The position numbers were made by a program, and so were the translations under genes. A stretch of DNA of 64,000 bases from Streptomyces sp. ISL-100 (GTDB lineage: Bacteria > Actinomycetota > Actinomycetes > Streptomycetales > Streptomycetaceae), in contig NZ_JAGGOK010000049.1 in the NCBI RefSeq assembly GCF_018614615.1, positions 1-64,000 of the forward strand. The letters are read 5' to 3'. Below, piece by piece: positions 1 through 7,553 of the stretch. The notes beneath the pieces are model-generated. The model saw only the letters and a program-made list of their open reading frames with translations. It ran no database searches and had not been told where the DNA came from. Numbering within the stretch: the first letter of the stretch is position 1; each line of letters begins with the position of its first letter.

Positions 1-40
1 TCTTCACGAGCCTTCTAGGCGACGACGTTCCGTACGTACC

Positions 41-72
41 GCGAAGGGCCCGATGTGCGCCGGGCCCTTCGC
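41..72 (-). terminator. Terminator hairpin
   Basis: Two perfect 11-bp arms (GCGAAGGGCCC and its complement) flank a 10-nt loop, starting 27 bp past the stop of the minus-strand nucleotidyltransferase gene. There is no clear U-tract, which is usual in Streptomyces. Confidence 0.7.
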
Positions 73-98
73 CGTACGGGGAGGTGAGCGGGGCCGAG

Positions 99-821
99 TC
101 AGCCGCGTGCGGCCGCGAGTTCCTTCGCGGCCTCGCTCAGGTCCTTGGCGGTGTCGATGGCCCGCCAGTACGCCCCGTGCGGCAGCGGGAAGCCCGCCAG
201 GCGGCGCTCTCGCGCCAGTCGGGGGAACGTGGTGCGTTCGTGGTCGCCGAGGTCCGGGAGAAGCCCTGTGAAGGCCGCTGAGAAGACGTACACGCCCGCG
301 TTGATGAGGTAGGGCGACGGCGGTGACTCGATGAAGTCCGTGATGTGGCCGAAGGCGTCCGTCTCGACGGCGCCCCACGGGATCCGGGGGCGGGCGAGGG
401 CGAGAGTCGCGGTGGCGTCGCGCTCGGCGTGGAAGGCGGCCATCTCGCGCAGCGAGAAGTGCGTCCAGATGTCGCCGTTGGTCGCGTACCAGGGGAGCCC
501 GGGGTCGGGGAGATGCGCGGCGGCGTACTTGAGGCCGCCGCCGCGGCCCAGCGGCTCGCTCTCCACCACGGTCGTGACACGCAGCGGGAGGTCGGCGGAG
601 TCCAGCCACTGCTGGAGTACGCCGGCGAGATGGCCGCAGGAGATGACCGCGTCGGTCACGCCCTCGGCGGCCAGCCATTCAAGCTGATGGCCGATGATCG
701 GGGTCCCGGTGCCCGGGATCTCGACCATCGGCTTGGGGCGGTCGTCGGTGTACGGGCGCAGTCGCGAGCCCTGGCCGCCTGCCAGGACCACGGCCTGCGT
801 CGGAGTTGTCATACGGGTCAT
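99..821 (-). CDS. Sugar-phosphate nucleotidyltransferase
   Basis: A 240-residue NTP_transferase-family protein, predicted to make an NDP-sugar from a sugar 1-phosphate and NTP in the cytosol. The N-terminus has the LAGGQGSRLRPYT signature (about residues 13-25) followed by PKPM, and the metal-binding Asp is seen in ATNGD. It lacks the C-terminal beta-helix of GlmU or GlgC, so it resembles mannose-1-phosphate guanylyltransferase/HddC-type enzymes; the sugar and base cannot be assigned. Start is ATG at 821; a second in-frame ATG at 812 is possible and neither has a good ribosome-binding site. It lies 41 bp downstream of the small secreted-protein gene and is probably cotranscribed with it. Confidence 0.85.
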   Translation of the reverse strand: MTRMTTPTQAVVLAGGQGSRLRPYTDDRPKPMVEIPGTGTPIIGHQLEWLAAEGVTDAVISCGHLAGVLQQWLDSADLPLRVTTVVESEPLGRGGGLKYAAAHLPDPGLPWYATNGDIWTHFSLREMAAFHAERDATATLALARPRIPWGAVETDAFGHITDFIESPPSPYLINAGVYVFSAAFTGLLPDLGDHERTTFPRLARERRLAGFPLPHGAYWRAIDTAKDLSEAAKELAAARG

Positions 822-862
822 ACGGGGCACGATATGCGGCAGCTCGGTTGCCCGGCCGCTGC

Positions 863-1279
863 TCAGCCCGTCTGCTGTGCCACGCCGGAGGCGAAGGAGG
901 TGTCGCACACGGGGCGCGAGAACGACTGCGCGCGGGTCGGACCGTACTGCTTCACGGCGGCGCGGCCGAGCGAGCGGGCGATCGACATGCAGTGCTGGGC
1001 GAGCGAAGGACGGCGCTCGACCTCGCGCTGGAGGTGGGTGAGCGCGACGCCCGGGTCCTTCTCCTGGAGTTCGAGGAGGAGCTTGTCGCGCAGAATGTCC
1101 TGCGGAGCGCGGGACTTGGCGCGTACGTTCACCTTCTCGGAAGACGCGGTCAGAACCTGTGACTCGGGGCCGCTGGTGGACCACGGGACGTTGGCGACCG
1201 CGAGAGTCCCGGAGAGCACCAGGACGACGGGCAGTACGAGAGCGAGACTTCGGCCGATTCGGCGGGCTGTGTGGGTCAC
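863..1279 (-). CDS. Small secreted protein of unknown function
   Basis: A 138-residue protein with an N-terminal signal peptide: a basic n-region MTHTARRIGR, then a hydrophobic stretch over residues 11-29, with likely cleavage near AVA-NVP. The mature part is helical and charged and has two cysteines (AQHC, PVCD) that could form a disulfide outside the cell. I recognise no family. The start is GTG; TACGCT lies 7 nt upstream, consistent with a leaderless transcript. It is followed by the nucleotidyltransferase gene in the same direction. Confidence 0.7.
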   Translation of the reverse strand: MTHTARRIGRSLALVLPVVLVLSGTLAVANVPWSTSGPESQVLTASSEKVNVRAKSRAPQDILRDKLLLELQEKDPGVALTHLQREVERRPSLAQHCMSIARSLGRAAVKQYGPTRAQSFSRPVCDTSFASGVAQQTG

Positions 1280-1423
1280 GCGAGTGAGCGTAGCGGGCAG
1301 TAAAGATTTGGCGACATTTAGTCACTCTGGTGGGTGATGGTTCGATGTCATTTTTCGAATTGGCGTTGACGAACAGAGTTCGAAATGACCGGTCTGCCGG
1401 GGTATTTGTCGACACCCGGGCGC

Positions 1424-1466
1424 GCGTGAAGGGCGCCGCACCACCTGGGTGCGGCGCCCTTCACGC
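1424..1466 (-). terminator. Terminator of msiK
   Basis: Perfect 19-bp arms with a 5-nt loop, about 35 bp past the msiK stop codon. It separates msiK from the secreted-protein gene. Confidence 0.85.
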
Positions 1467-1500
1467 GACGTACGCGTAGGTCGGCCGAGGTCGGCCGAGG

Positions 1501-2637
1501 TCAGTCGCTGAGGCGCTCGCCGGTCGACGAGGAGAAGACGTGCGTCTCGCCGGCGCGCGGCACGACGTGCAGCTCGGTGCCCTTGTCCGGTACGGCGCGG
1601 CCGTTGACGCGGACGACGAGGTCCTTGTGCTCGCCGCCGACCTGCGCGCTGCCGTACACGTAACCGTCGGCGCCGAGTTCCTCGACGACGTTGACGGTGA
1701 CGGCGAGGCCGGCCGGGGCGTCGTCGGCGGTCTTGGTGAGCGAGGCCGCGGCGGCGCTGTTCTGCTCGACGATGTCGAAGTGCTCGGGGCGGACGCCGAC
1801 CGTGACGGTCGTGTCGCCCCTGTCCGCGGCGGCGGAGAGCGCCTCGCGGGAGACCGGGACGACGCTGTTGCCGAACTTCACGCCGCCGTCGGTGATCGGG
1901 ACCTCGACGAGGTTCATCGCGGGCGAGCCGATGAAGCCGGCGACGAAGAGGTTCGCGGGGCGGTCGTACATGTTGCGCGGCGAGTCGACCTGCTGGAGCA
2001 GACCGTCCTTCAGTACGGCGACCCGGTCGCCCATCGTCATGGCCTCGACCTGGTCGTGCGTGACGTACACGGTGGTGATGCCGAGGCGGCGCTGGAGCGA
2101 GGCGATCTGCGTACGGGTCGAGACGCGGAGCTTGGCGTCGAGGTTCGACAGCGGTTCGTCCATGAGGAAGACCTGCGGCTCACGCACGATGGCGCGGCCC
2201 ATCGCGACGCGCTGGCGCTGACCGCCGGAGAGGGCCTTGGGCTTGCGGTCCAGGTACTCCGTGAGGTCGAGGATCTTCGCGGCCTCTTCGACCTTCTTGC
2301 GGATCTCGCTCTTGTTCACGCCGGCGATCTTGAGCGCGAAGCCCATGTTGTCGGCGACGGACATGTGCGGGTACAGCGCGTAGTTCTGGAACACCATGGC
2401 GATGTCCCGGTCCTTCGGCGGCAGGTGGGTGACGTCACGCTCACCGATGCGGATGGCGCCGCCGTTGACGTCCTCGAGACCCGCGAGCATGCGCAGGGAG
2501 GTCGACTTGCCGCAGCCGGAGGGACCGACGAGGACGAGGAACTCGCCGTCCTCGACGTGGAGCTCCAGCTGGTCGACGGCGGGCTTGGTGGACCCAGGGT
2601 AGATCCGGGTGGCCTTGTCGAACGAGACAGTTGCCAT
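1501..2637 (-). CDS. msiK: MsiK, shared ATPase for sugar ABC importers
   Basis: A 378-residue ABC ATPase of the MalK/UgpC/MsiK type, which in Streptomyces energises several sugar importers (cellobiose, maltose, chitobiose). Walker A GPSGCGKS is at residues 38-45. The LSGGQRQRVAMGRA signature and Walker B LMDEP follow at about 135-165, and a C-terminal TOBE-type regulatory domain starts after about 235. Start is ATG at 2637, preceded by GAAGGAG at 9 nt; an upstream in-frame ATG (2655) overlaps that site and is rejected. There are no permease genes nearby, as expected for a stand-alone shared ATPase. A DasR-type box lies 57 bp upstream and a strong terminator follows. Confidence 0.95.
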   Translation of the reverse strand: MATVSFDKATRIYPGSTKPAVDQLELHVEDGEFLVLVGPSGCGKSTSLRMLAGLEDVNGGAIRIGERDVTHLPPKDRDIAMVFQNYALYPHMSVADNMGFALKIAGVNKSEIRKKVEEAAKILDLTEYLDRKPKALSGGQRQRVAMGRAIVREPQVFLMDEPLSNLDAKLRVSTRTQIASLQRRLGITTVYVTHDQVEAMTMGDRVAVLKDGLLQQVDSPRNMYDRPANLFVAGFIGSPAMNLVEVPITDGGVKFGNSVVPVSREALSAAADRGDTTVTVGVRPEHFDIVEQNSAAAASLTKTADDAPAGLAVTVNVVEELGADGYVYGSAQVGGEHKDLVVRVNGRAVPDKGTELHVVPRAGETHVFSSSTGERLSD

Positions 2638-2693
2638 GGTGATGTTCTCCTTCACCGGCAGGAACGTGCCGGACGATCCGAGTAAGGGAGTGA

Positions 2694-2709
2694 ATTGGTC
2701 TGGTCCACG
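2694..2709. promoter_or_regulatory. DasR-responsive element (dre) upstream of msiK
   Basis: ATTGGTCTGGTCCACG matches the dre consensus A(C/G)TGGTCTAGACCA(C/G)T at 12 of 16 positions, including both TGGTCT and CCA cores. This would link msiK to amino-sugar (GlcNAc/chitobiose) control, as do the boxes at nagK. Confidence 0.6.
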
Positions 2710-2803
2710 CGAGTGAACCTGCCGTGACGCTACCTGGCGATGCCCGTCCTGTCAGTAGCCGGGAGGCGACGAAAATATTGGCAGGGGTGCCGGGTGATCC
2801 GGT

Positions 2804-2809
2804 TAGACT
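2804..2809 (+). promoter_or_regulatory. Probable -10 box of tRNA-Thr
   Basis: TAGACT lies 10 bp upstream of the tRNA 5' end. TTGGCA at 2778-2783 could be the -35, but the 20-bp spacing is longer than usual. Confidence 0.4.
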
Positions 2810-2819
2810 GCTCTGACGC

Positions 2820-2894
2820 GCCTCCTTAGCTCAGTCCGGCCAGAGCAACGCACTTGTAATGCGTAGGTCGTCGGTTCGAATCCGACAGGGGGCT
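2820..2894 (+). tRNA. tRNA-Thr (anticodon UGU)
   Basis: A full cloverleaf can be folded: acceptor GCCTCCT (2820-2826) with AGGGGGC (2887-2893), D stem GCTC/GAGC, anticodon stem ACGCA/TGCGT with loop CTTGTAA (anticodon TGT at 2855-2857), and T stem GTCGG/CCGAC with loop TTCGAAT. CCA is not encoded. The 3' half from the anticodon loop onward is the attachment site of the element, so the gene is rebuilt by integration. Confidence 0.97.
2853..2893 (+). repeat. attL core (41 bp)
   Basis: It runs from the first base of the anticodon loop to the last acceptor-stem base of tRNA-Thr. It is identical to 25541-25581, and the bases just outside differ (A2852 versus C25540, T2894 versus C25582). Confidence 0.92.
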
Positions 2895-2899
2895 CTGTG

Positions 2900-2935
2900 A
2901 AACCCCAGGTCACATAGTCGGTGACCTGGGGTTTT
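2900..2935 (+). terminator. Element-borne terminator behind tRNA-Thr
   Basis: A 14-bp stem (AAACCCCAGGTCAC with its complement), a 7-nt loop and a TTTT run. It lies inside the element directly after attL, so it ends transcription of the rebuilt tRNA before the convergent integrase gene. The presumed host terminator is now beyond attR at 25592. Confidence 0.85.
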
Positions 2936-3022
2936 CTGTCGCTCGGGGCATGGCGTGCCAGATGGCGGGGGTGTCATGGGAGGGCCTGCGTGAGCGATGC
3001 GTGAGCGGAGCGGCCCCACGGT

Positions 3023-3207
3023 CTACCCGGTGGGCTTCCGGTCTCCGCCCTTCTTCTTTCCCTTGGCCCGGTCTTTCGGCTTGCCCTTCGCCTTCTTGGC
3101 GGCCTTCGCGGCCTTGCGGGCGGCTCGCTCGGCCTCGGTGCGGCGCTGGAGCGGGACCAGCTTGGCGGTGGCCTCGGCCGCGCTCTTGCCGACGTGGGGG
3201 AGAACGC
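3023..3207 (-). pseudogene. Displaced C-terminal tail of the integrase
   Basis: Directly after the integrase stop, another minus-strand frame continues with SVLPHVGKSAAEATAKLV and a long Lys/Ala/Arg-rich tail ending at 3023. SVLPHVG is what normally follows the DIYH catalytic block in Streptomyces integrases. The tail is free of stops over about 60 codons, so the frame change is probably recent, a sequencing error, or bypassed in translation. Confidence 0.65.
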
Positions 3208-4638
3208 TTAATGGTAGATGTCCCGCGTGATCCGGGTGTCGCTGTGGCCGAGGGTGTCGGAGACGATTTTGACGTCGATGCCGGCGGCGAGCATGAGGGT
3301 GGCCGCGCCGTGGCGGAGGTCGTGCAGGCGGATCGGCGGAAGTCCGGAGGCGGAGACGAGCCGCTCGAAGAGGTCGGTGACCTTGCCCGGGTGGAGCCAC
3401 GAGCCGTCCTCCTGGGTGAAGACCAGACCGGTCTCGACCCATGCCGGTCCCCATTTCTCGCGGTCCGCGTCCTGCCGCTGACGGTGCTGCTTGAGTACCC
3501 CCACCGTGTCGTCGTCGAGTGCGACGACGCGGAAGCCGCTGTCGGTCTTCGGTTCGGACGTCTCGACGCCCCAGCCGTCCTGTATGAGCTGGGCGGAGAC
3601 GGTCAGCGAGTGGGTGTCGAGGTTCGTCTCCGACCACGGCTGCCCGCATGCCTCGCCCCGGCGCAGGCCGCGGAAGGCGATCAGGTGCCACATGGCGTAC
3701 AGCCGGTCCGTGGCCACGGAGTCGAGGAAGGCGCCCGTCTGCTCCGGCGTCCAGACCATGACGGGGGAGGGCTTCTCGCCGGTCTGACGCCACTTGGTGA
3801 CTCGCTCATCGGTCCAGACGAGGGCCTTCGGCTTGCGTACGGAGTCGATCTCGACGTGGGCGGCCGGGTTGAAGGTGATGATCTGCTGACCGATCGCGTC
3901 GTTCAGCGATGCCCGGAGGGTGGCCTTGACGTGCTGACGGGTGGCCGGGCCGGTGACCCGCCGGAAGGCCGGCATCGCGTCGATCGCGTCCTTCAGGGCC
4001 TTGCGGCGGGCGCGGTTCTCCGCCCCCTTCCACGGGATGGACGTGAGTTCGTCGACGGCTGCCCGGCGCTGGGCGTTCTGCTCCAGGATCTCGGCGTTGG
4101 CGTCCGCGATGGCCGTGAACATCTCGCTGAGGTGGCTGACGAGCAGCCGGTCGAGCCGCCGGCCGCCGATGTGCGGTTTGAGGTGCACGCGGACGTCGGT
4201 CTCGTAGCGGTTCAGGCCGGACTTGCGGATCCGCTTTCCGGCCAGCCAACGGTCGAGCCATTCGGCGACGGTCAGGCTTCCGATGAGGTCCTGGCCGGAG
4301 TTGAGCCGCCGCCGGGTCTCCTCGACCTCCGGCAGAGGCGCCTTCTCGCTGCTGACTTCCGCGAGCATGGCGGCGATCAGCTCCGTGCCCTCGCGGTCGT
4401 CGGCCTCGGCGAGGCCCAGGAGAGCGCGTACGTGGTCGAGGTCGGCCTGGGCTGCCTTGAGGCTGCTGTATCCGCCGCGGGCGAAGGAGCGCCGGCTGCC
4501 GTCCTCGCGGGAGGGCAGTTCCTGGCGTATGGAGTACGTGCAGTGGTTCCTGCTGTTGCGCTTGGGGCAGGAGGTGCCGAGTTCCTTGCCGGTCTTCGGG
4601 TCGCGGCAGGAGCAGCGGCGGTAGGTGGAGCCCTTCAA
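3208..4638 (-). CDS. Tyrosine site-specific integrase, C-terminally frameshifted
   Basis: A 476-residue phage-type integrase that would recombine the element's attP with attB in tRNA-Thr. The N-terminus has a Cys-rich segment (RRCSCRDPKTGKELGTSC). A SAM-like DNA-binding domain follows, then the catalytic domain with RGLRRGE (catalytic Arg), HDLRHGAATLML, LGHSD and DIYH (catalytic Tyr three codons from the end). It stops right after YH with TAA; the expected SVLPHVG helix is in another frame (3023-3207). The TTG start at 4638 follows GAGGAG, and the XRE gene's stop lies 5 bp upstream, so the two are coupled. All catalytic residues are present, but loss of the final helix may impair activity. 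Confidence 0.88.
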   Translation of the reverse strand: MKGSTYRRCSCRDPKTGKELGTSCPKRNSRNHCTYSIRQELPSREDGSRRSFARGGYSSLKAAQADLDHVRALLGLAEADDREGTELIAAMLAEVSSEKAPLPEVEETRRRLNSGQDLIGSLTVAEWLDRWLAGKRIRKSGLNRYETDVRVHLKPHIGGRRLDRLLVSHLSEMFTAIADANAEILEQNAQRRAAVDELTSIPWKGAENRARRKALKDAIDAMPAFRRVTGPATRQHVKATLRASLNDAIGQQIITFNPAAHVEIDSVRKPKALVWTDERVTKWRQTGEKPSPVMVWTPEQTGAFLDSVATDRLYAMWHLIAFRGLRRGEACGQPWSETNLDTHSLTVSAQLIQDGWGVETSEPKTDSGFRVVALDDDTVGVLKQHRQRQDADREKWGPAWVETGLVFTQEDGSWLHPGKVTDLFERLVSASGLPPIRLHDLRHGAATLMLAAGIDVKIVSDTLGHSDTRITRDIYH

Positions 4639-4643
4639 ATGTC

Positions 4644-5324
4644 CTACTCCTCGGTGGTGTCGGGGAAGTCCTCCGGCGCGTCGACGTCGGAGAGTTCGGG
4701 TGCGAGGTGCGGGGGTGTGCCGCCGTCTTCGCGGATGTCGGCGCGTGCGGTACGCAGTCCGTGCTTGGCGCGCGCGGCTTGTCTGGCGTAGTCCTCCTGG
4801 GCGAGCAGGGCCTCCGCACGGGTGGCGGGGTTGTTCGCGGTCCTGGCCTTCCATCGCTCGTACTCCTCGCCTCTGAGGGCGGTGAGCGCGGCGTGGTGGT
4901 GGTGGGCGTGCGCCCGGAAGTTGCGCAGCATCACGGACTCGGTGTCCAGGGCGTCGGGGATTTCGCCGGTGAACCACTGCATGGCGTCCCAGGTGGGCCG
5001 GGGGGCCTCAAGTGGTTGTTGCTGGACGTGGCCGACATACCCGACCGGGTAGATGAGGCAGACCGGGTGGGTGTCGAGGGCCATGGCCAGGACCATGACG
5101 TCGACGAGGGGCAGGGTGGAGCGGCGTCCGGACTCCATGTTCGCGATGACGTTGCGGGGGATCGGGTGGCCGAGGTCCGCACACCGGTCGGCCAGGTCCT
5201 GGGCGCTCATGCGCAGTTCCTTCCTCCGTCTCCGTACTTCGCCGGCCACGGTCGCCGTGACCTGGTCCTCCCACAGGGGGACGTCGTCCCCGTCTTCTCC
5301 ATGGTGAACATTGCGTTGTGTCAT
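4644..5324 (-). CDS. XRE-family helix-turn-helix regulator
   Basis: A 226-residue protein with an HTH domain at about residues 25-85 (VAGEVRRRRKELRMSAQDLADRCADLG, then VIANMESGRR) and a charged, His- and Ala-rich C-terminal region of unknown role. It is immediately upstream of the integrase and divergent from the excisionase-like gene, so it probably controls integration/excision or maintenance of the element. The ATG at 5324 lacks an obvious ribosome-binding site. Confidence 0.85.
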   Translation of the reverse strand: MTQRNVHHGEDGDDVPLWEDQVTATVAGEVRRRRKELRMSAQDLADRCADLGHPIPRNVIANMESGRRSTLPLVDVMVLAMALDTHPVCLIYPVGYVGHVQQQPLEAPRPTWDAMQWFTGEIPDALDTESVMLRNFRAHAHHHHAALTALRGEEYERWKARTANNPATRAEALLAQEDYARQAARAKHGLRTARADIREDGGTPPHLAPELSDVDAPEDFPDTTEE

Positions 5325-5402
5325 GGAGACACATTAACTCGATCATCCTGGATGTACTGGCCTGGAGACGGACGCGATCGCCGTGTTCGCCGAGGGCTCG
5401 TC

Positions 5403-5648
5403 ATGGACGGAGCACGGATGCGGAGGAAGCGGGGCCTTGAGCGGGAGCACGGCATGAGCCGGGAGGAGTTGCTCGCCTTGCCGGTGGCCGTTGACCTGGA
5501 GACAGGTAATCGAGCGCTGGGACTGGGGCGGAGCAAGGGGTACGAACTGGCCAAGCGGGGCCAGTACCCGTGCAGGGTGCTCCGATTGGGCAACGCCTAC
5601 CGGGTGGTGACCGCCGACCTGCTCGACCTGTTGGGCCTGGCCGCATGA
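5403..5648 (+). CDS. Excisionase-like small HTH protein
   Basis: An 81-residue basic protein ending in a MerR/Xis-like winged-helix segment: LPVAVDLETGNRALGLGRSKGYELAKRGQYPCRVLRLGNAYRV. This is typical of recombination directionality factors of actinobacterial integrative elements. ATG 5403 follows GAGGG at 6 nt; ATG 5454 (64 residues, GGGAG at 6 nt) would give just the conserved domain and is also plausible. It is divergent from the XRE gene. Confidence 0.72.
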   Translation: MDGARMRRKRGLEREHGMSREELLALPVAVDLETGNRALGLGRSKGYELAKRGQYPCRVLRLGNAYRVVTADLLDLLGLAA

Positions 5649-5769
5649 CGAGGCGAACGCGGCGTCGGCCGTTCTGCGCTGAGCTGACACAGAAAAGCTG
5701 GACTGTGCCCGGACGTGGACGTACTGTCCGTGGTCCCTCGCGATCACTCGATGCCCGCGAGAAGCGAAC

Positions 5770-5799
5770 GGGCCCCCGGCGGTGCAACGCCGGAGGCCC
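5770..5799 (+). terminator. Hairpin between excisionase and DUF3631 genes
   Basis: 12-nt arms (GGGCCCCCGGCG / CGCCGGAGGCCC, one mismatch) with a 6-nt loop, in the 233-bp gap between the two genes. It may terminate the excisionase transcript or attenuate the downstream gene. Confidence 0.5.
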
Positions 5800-5881
5800 C
5801 AGCAACCCCGAACGGCCCGTGAAGAACCAACCCGGCGGCCAGGGCGTGCAAGCCCACGGCCGTCAGACGAGGAGCTGCCCC

Positions 5882-7174
5882 GTGGAACACGCGGGAGCCG
5901 AACCCTATTCCGAAGCCGCCAAGTCCGCGTGGCCCCCGGTCGCCGTACCCGGACGGCCCGCCCACTTTCAGGACGACGAATCCCAAGAGCGCCCCGGCCG
6001 CAGCGCCCAGTGCGCCGTCACGGCACAGGCCGTTGTCTCAGAGCCGACGCCCGATCCGGAGCCGACACCAGGCTCGGCGCTGCTGGAGGAACTGCGCTCC
6101 CAGATAGCGAAGTTCGTGATCCTGCCCTCCGCCGAGGCGCTGGACGCGGTGACGCTCTGGGTGGCCGCGACGCACCTGCAACCCGCCTGGCAGCACGCGC
6201 CGCGGCTCGCGGTGGTGGGCCCGGCCAAGCGGTGCGGGAAGTCGAGGCTGCTCGACGTGCTGACCGAGACGGTCCACGAGCCGATGATCACCATCAACAC
6301 CACGCCGGCCGCGGTCTTCCGCTCGATCACGGAGGAACCGCCCACGCTCCTGGTGGACGAGGCGGACACCATCTTCGGTACGCCGAAGATGGCGGAGAAG
6401 AACGAGGAGATGCGCGGCCTGCTCAACGCCGGTCACCAGCGCAACCGGTACGTCACACGGGTCGTCGGCAACGACCACACCCCGCACCGGTTCGCGACGT
6501 TCGCGATGGCGGCGCTGGCCGGAATCGGCGATCTGCCGGACACGATCATGGACAGGGCCGTGGTGGTCCGCATGCGGCGCCGGGCCGAGGGCGAGTACGT
6601 GAAACCGTTCCGCTCACGCCGTGACATCCCCATCCTGCACGAGTTGCGGGACCGGATAGCGCAGTGGGCCAAGCCGCACCTGGAGGTCGCGGCACAGCGG
6701 GAGCCGGACATGCCCGTGGAAGACCGGGCCGCCGACACCTGGGAGCCGCTGGTCGTCATCGCGGACCTCGCCGCAGGCCCCTGGCCCCGCCTCGCCCGTA
6801 CGGCGTGCGGGCGGATGGTCGCCACCGAGGTCGAGGTGGAGGAAGACCACCCCGGCGGAGCGCGGATCCTGGCCGACATCCGCAGGGCCTTCGCCGCTCA
6901 GCGCGAACCCGACAGCCTCACCACGGAGGACATCCTCCGCCTGCTCCGCCAGGACCCCGAAGGCCCCTGGGCGGAATGGGGACGCGACGGCCTCACCTCT
7001 CGCCACCTGGGAGACCTGCTGCGCGAGTTCGGCGTCAAGCCCGGCAACGTCCGCCTCGCCGATGGAACCCAGCGCAAGGGATACACGCGCAACAAGTTCC
7101 TCGACGCGTGGCGGCGCTACTGCCCCACTGTCCACCCTGTAGACCCCGGCGGCGGCGCCCCCGAGGCGGTCTGA
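5882..7174 (+). CDS. DUF3631-domain P-loop protein
   Basis: A 430-residue protein of the DUF3631 type, common on Streptomyces plasmids and integrative elements and thought to act in replication or maintenance. A Walker A-like GPAKRCGKS (Lys about residue 120) and Walker B LLVDEAD (about 156-162) indicate an ATPase; MDRAVVVRMRRR lies further on. The C-terminal 100 residues look like a winged helix (LTSRHLGDLLREFGV). The GTG start at 5882 follows GAGGAG at 7 nt. The frame is open upstream, but that stretch is Arg/Pro-rich and includes the hairpin at 5770, so it is not included. Confidence 0.8.
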   Translation: MEHAGAEPYSEAAKSAWPPVAVPGRPAHFQDDESQERPGRSAQCAVTAQAVVSEPTPDPEPTPGSALLEELRSQIAKFVILPSAEALDAVTLWVAATHLQPAWQHAPRLAVVGPAKRCGKSRLLDVLTETVHEPMITINTTPAAVFRSITEEPPTLLVDEADTIFGTPKMAEKNEEMRGLLNAGHQRNRYVTRVVGNDHTPHRFATFAMAALAGIGDLPDTIMDRAVVVRMRRRAEGEYVKPFRSRRDIPILHELRDRIAQWAKPHLEVAAQREPDMPVEDRAADTWEPLVVIADLAAGPWPRLARTACGRMVATEVEVEEDHPGGARILADIRRAFAAQREPDSLTTEDILRLLRQDPEGPWAEWGRDGLTSRHLGDLLREFGVKPGNVRLADGTQRKGYTRNKFLDAWRRYCPTVHPVDPGGGAPEAV

Positions 7175-7553
7175 GCCCCACACCTCCATATGCCGTCCCT
7201 GCCGTCCCTGCCGTGATCCCGCAGGTCAGGCGGCCTGCGCTCAAGACGGCAGACGCCGCCAAGACGGATGAGTGACTCGGTACGGCGTGCTCGTCCCCCA
7301 AGGCGACCGGAGCCGTCTTGTGCCGTCCCAGGCGTCCCTGCCGTACCGCCGCAGGTCACAGCCGCACCGGCCGGGACGGCACCCCGAAGTAGAGCCGTCC
7401 CGGCCGGCGGCCATGGGCACGAAGCACCCCGCCCGCCCGCCCGCCGGCCGGGACGGCCCGGTGAAACGGCTGCCGTACCGGCCCTGACCTGGGCTTGCAA
7501 CGGCCAAGACGGCCAAGACGGACCACCAGACCACGAACCACAGGAGCACCCGC
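7175..7553 (+). other. Repeat-rich non-coding spacer
   Basis: A 379-bp gap between the DUF3631 and DUF2637 genes. It holds a 38-bp imperfect direct repeat, several CAAGACGG octamers (near 7242, 7259, 7504 and 7513, plus an inverted copy near 7313) and a GGCCGGGACGGC/GCCGTCCCGGCC inverted repeat. No credible gene is seen. It could be a replication origin with iterons or a regulator-binding region. Confidence 0.5.
7191..7358 (+). repeat. Pair of 38-bp direct repeats
   Basis: 7191-7228 and 7321-7358 agree at 32 of 38 positions and are 130 bp apart. Each starts TGCCGTCCC and ends CCGCAGGTCA or CGCAGGTCA, with GTCCCTGCCGT shared in the middle. Confidence 0.7.

Noticed and set aside
1540-2685. 381-codon open frame antisense to msiK
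   Set aside because: A high-GC shadow; composition is Arg/Asp/Val-rich without motifs, while the opposite strand encodes a canonical ABC ATPase. The same applies to long open frames opposite the integrase (2950-4791), otsA (56827-58377) and groEL (61827-63824).
3200-3225. Programmed -1 frameshift in the integrase
   Set aside because: There is no slippery heptamer of the X XXY YYZ type and no clear downstream pseudoknot at the TAC-CAT-TAA junction; mutation or sequencing error is simpler.
5570-5881. Upstream extension of the DUF3631 protein
   Set aside because: The frame is open but Arg/Pro/Gly-rich, crosses a 12-bp hairpin, and a GTG with GAGGAG at 5882 starts the conserved part.
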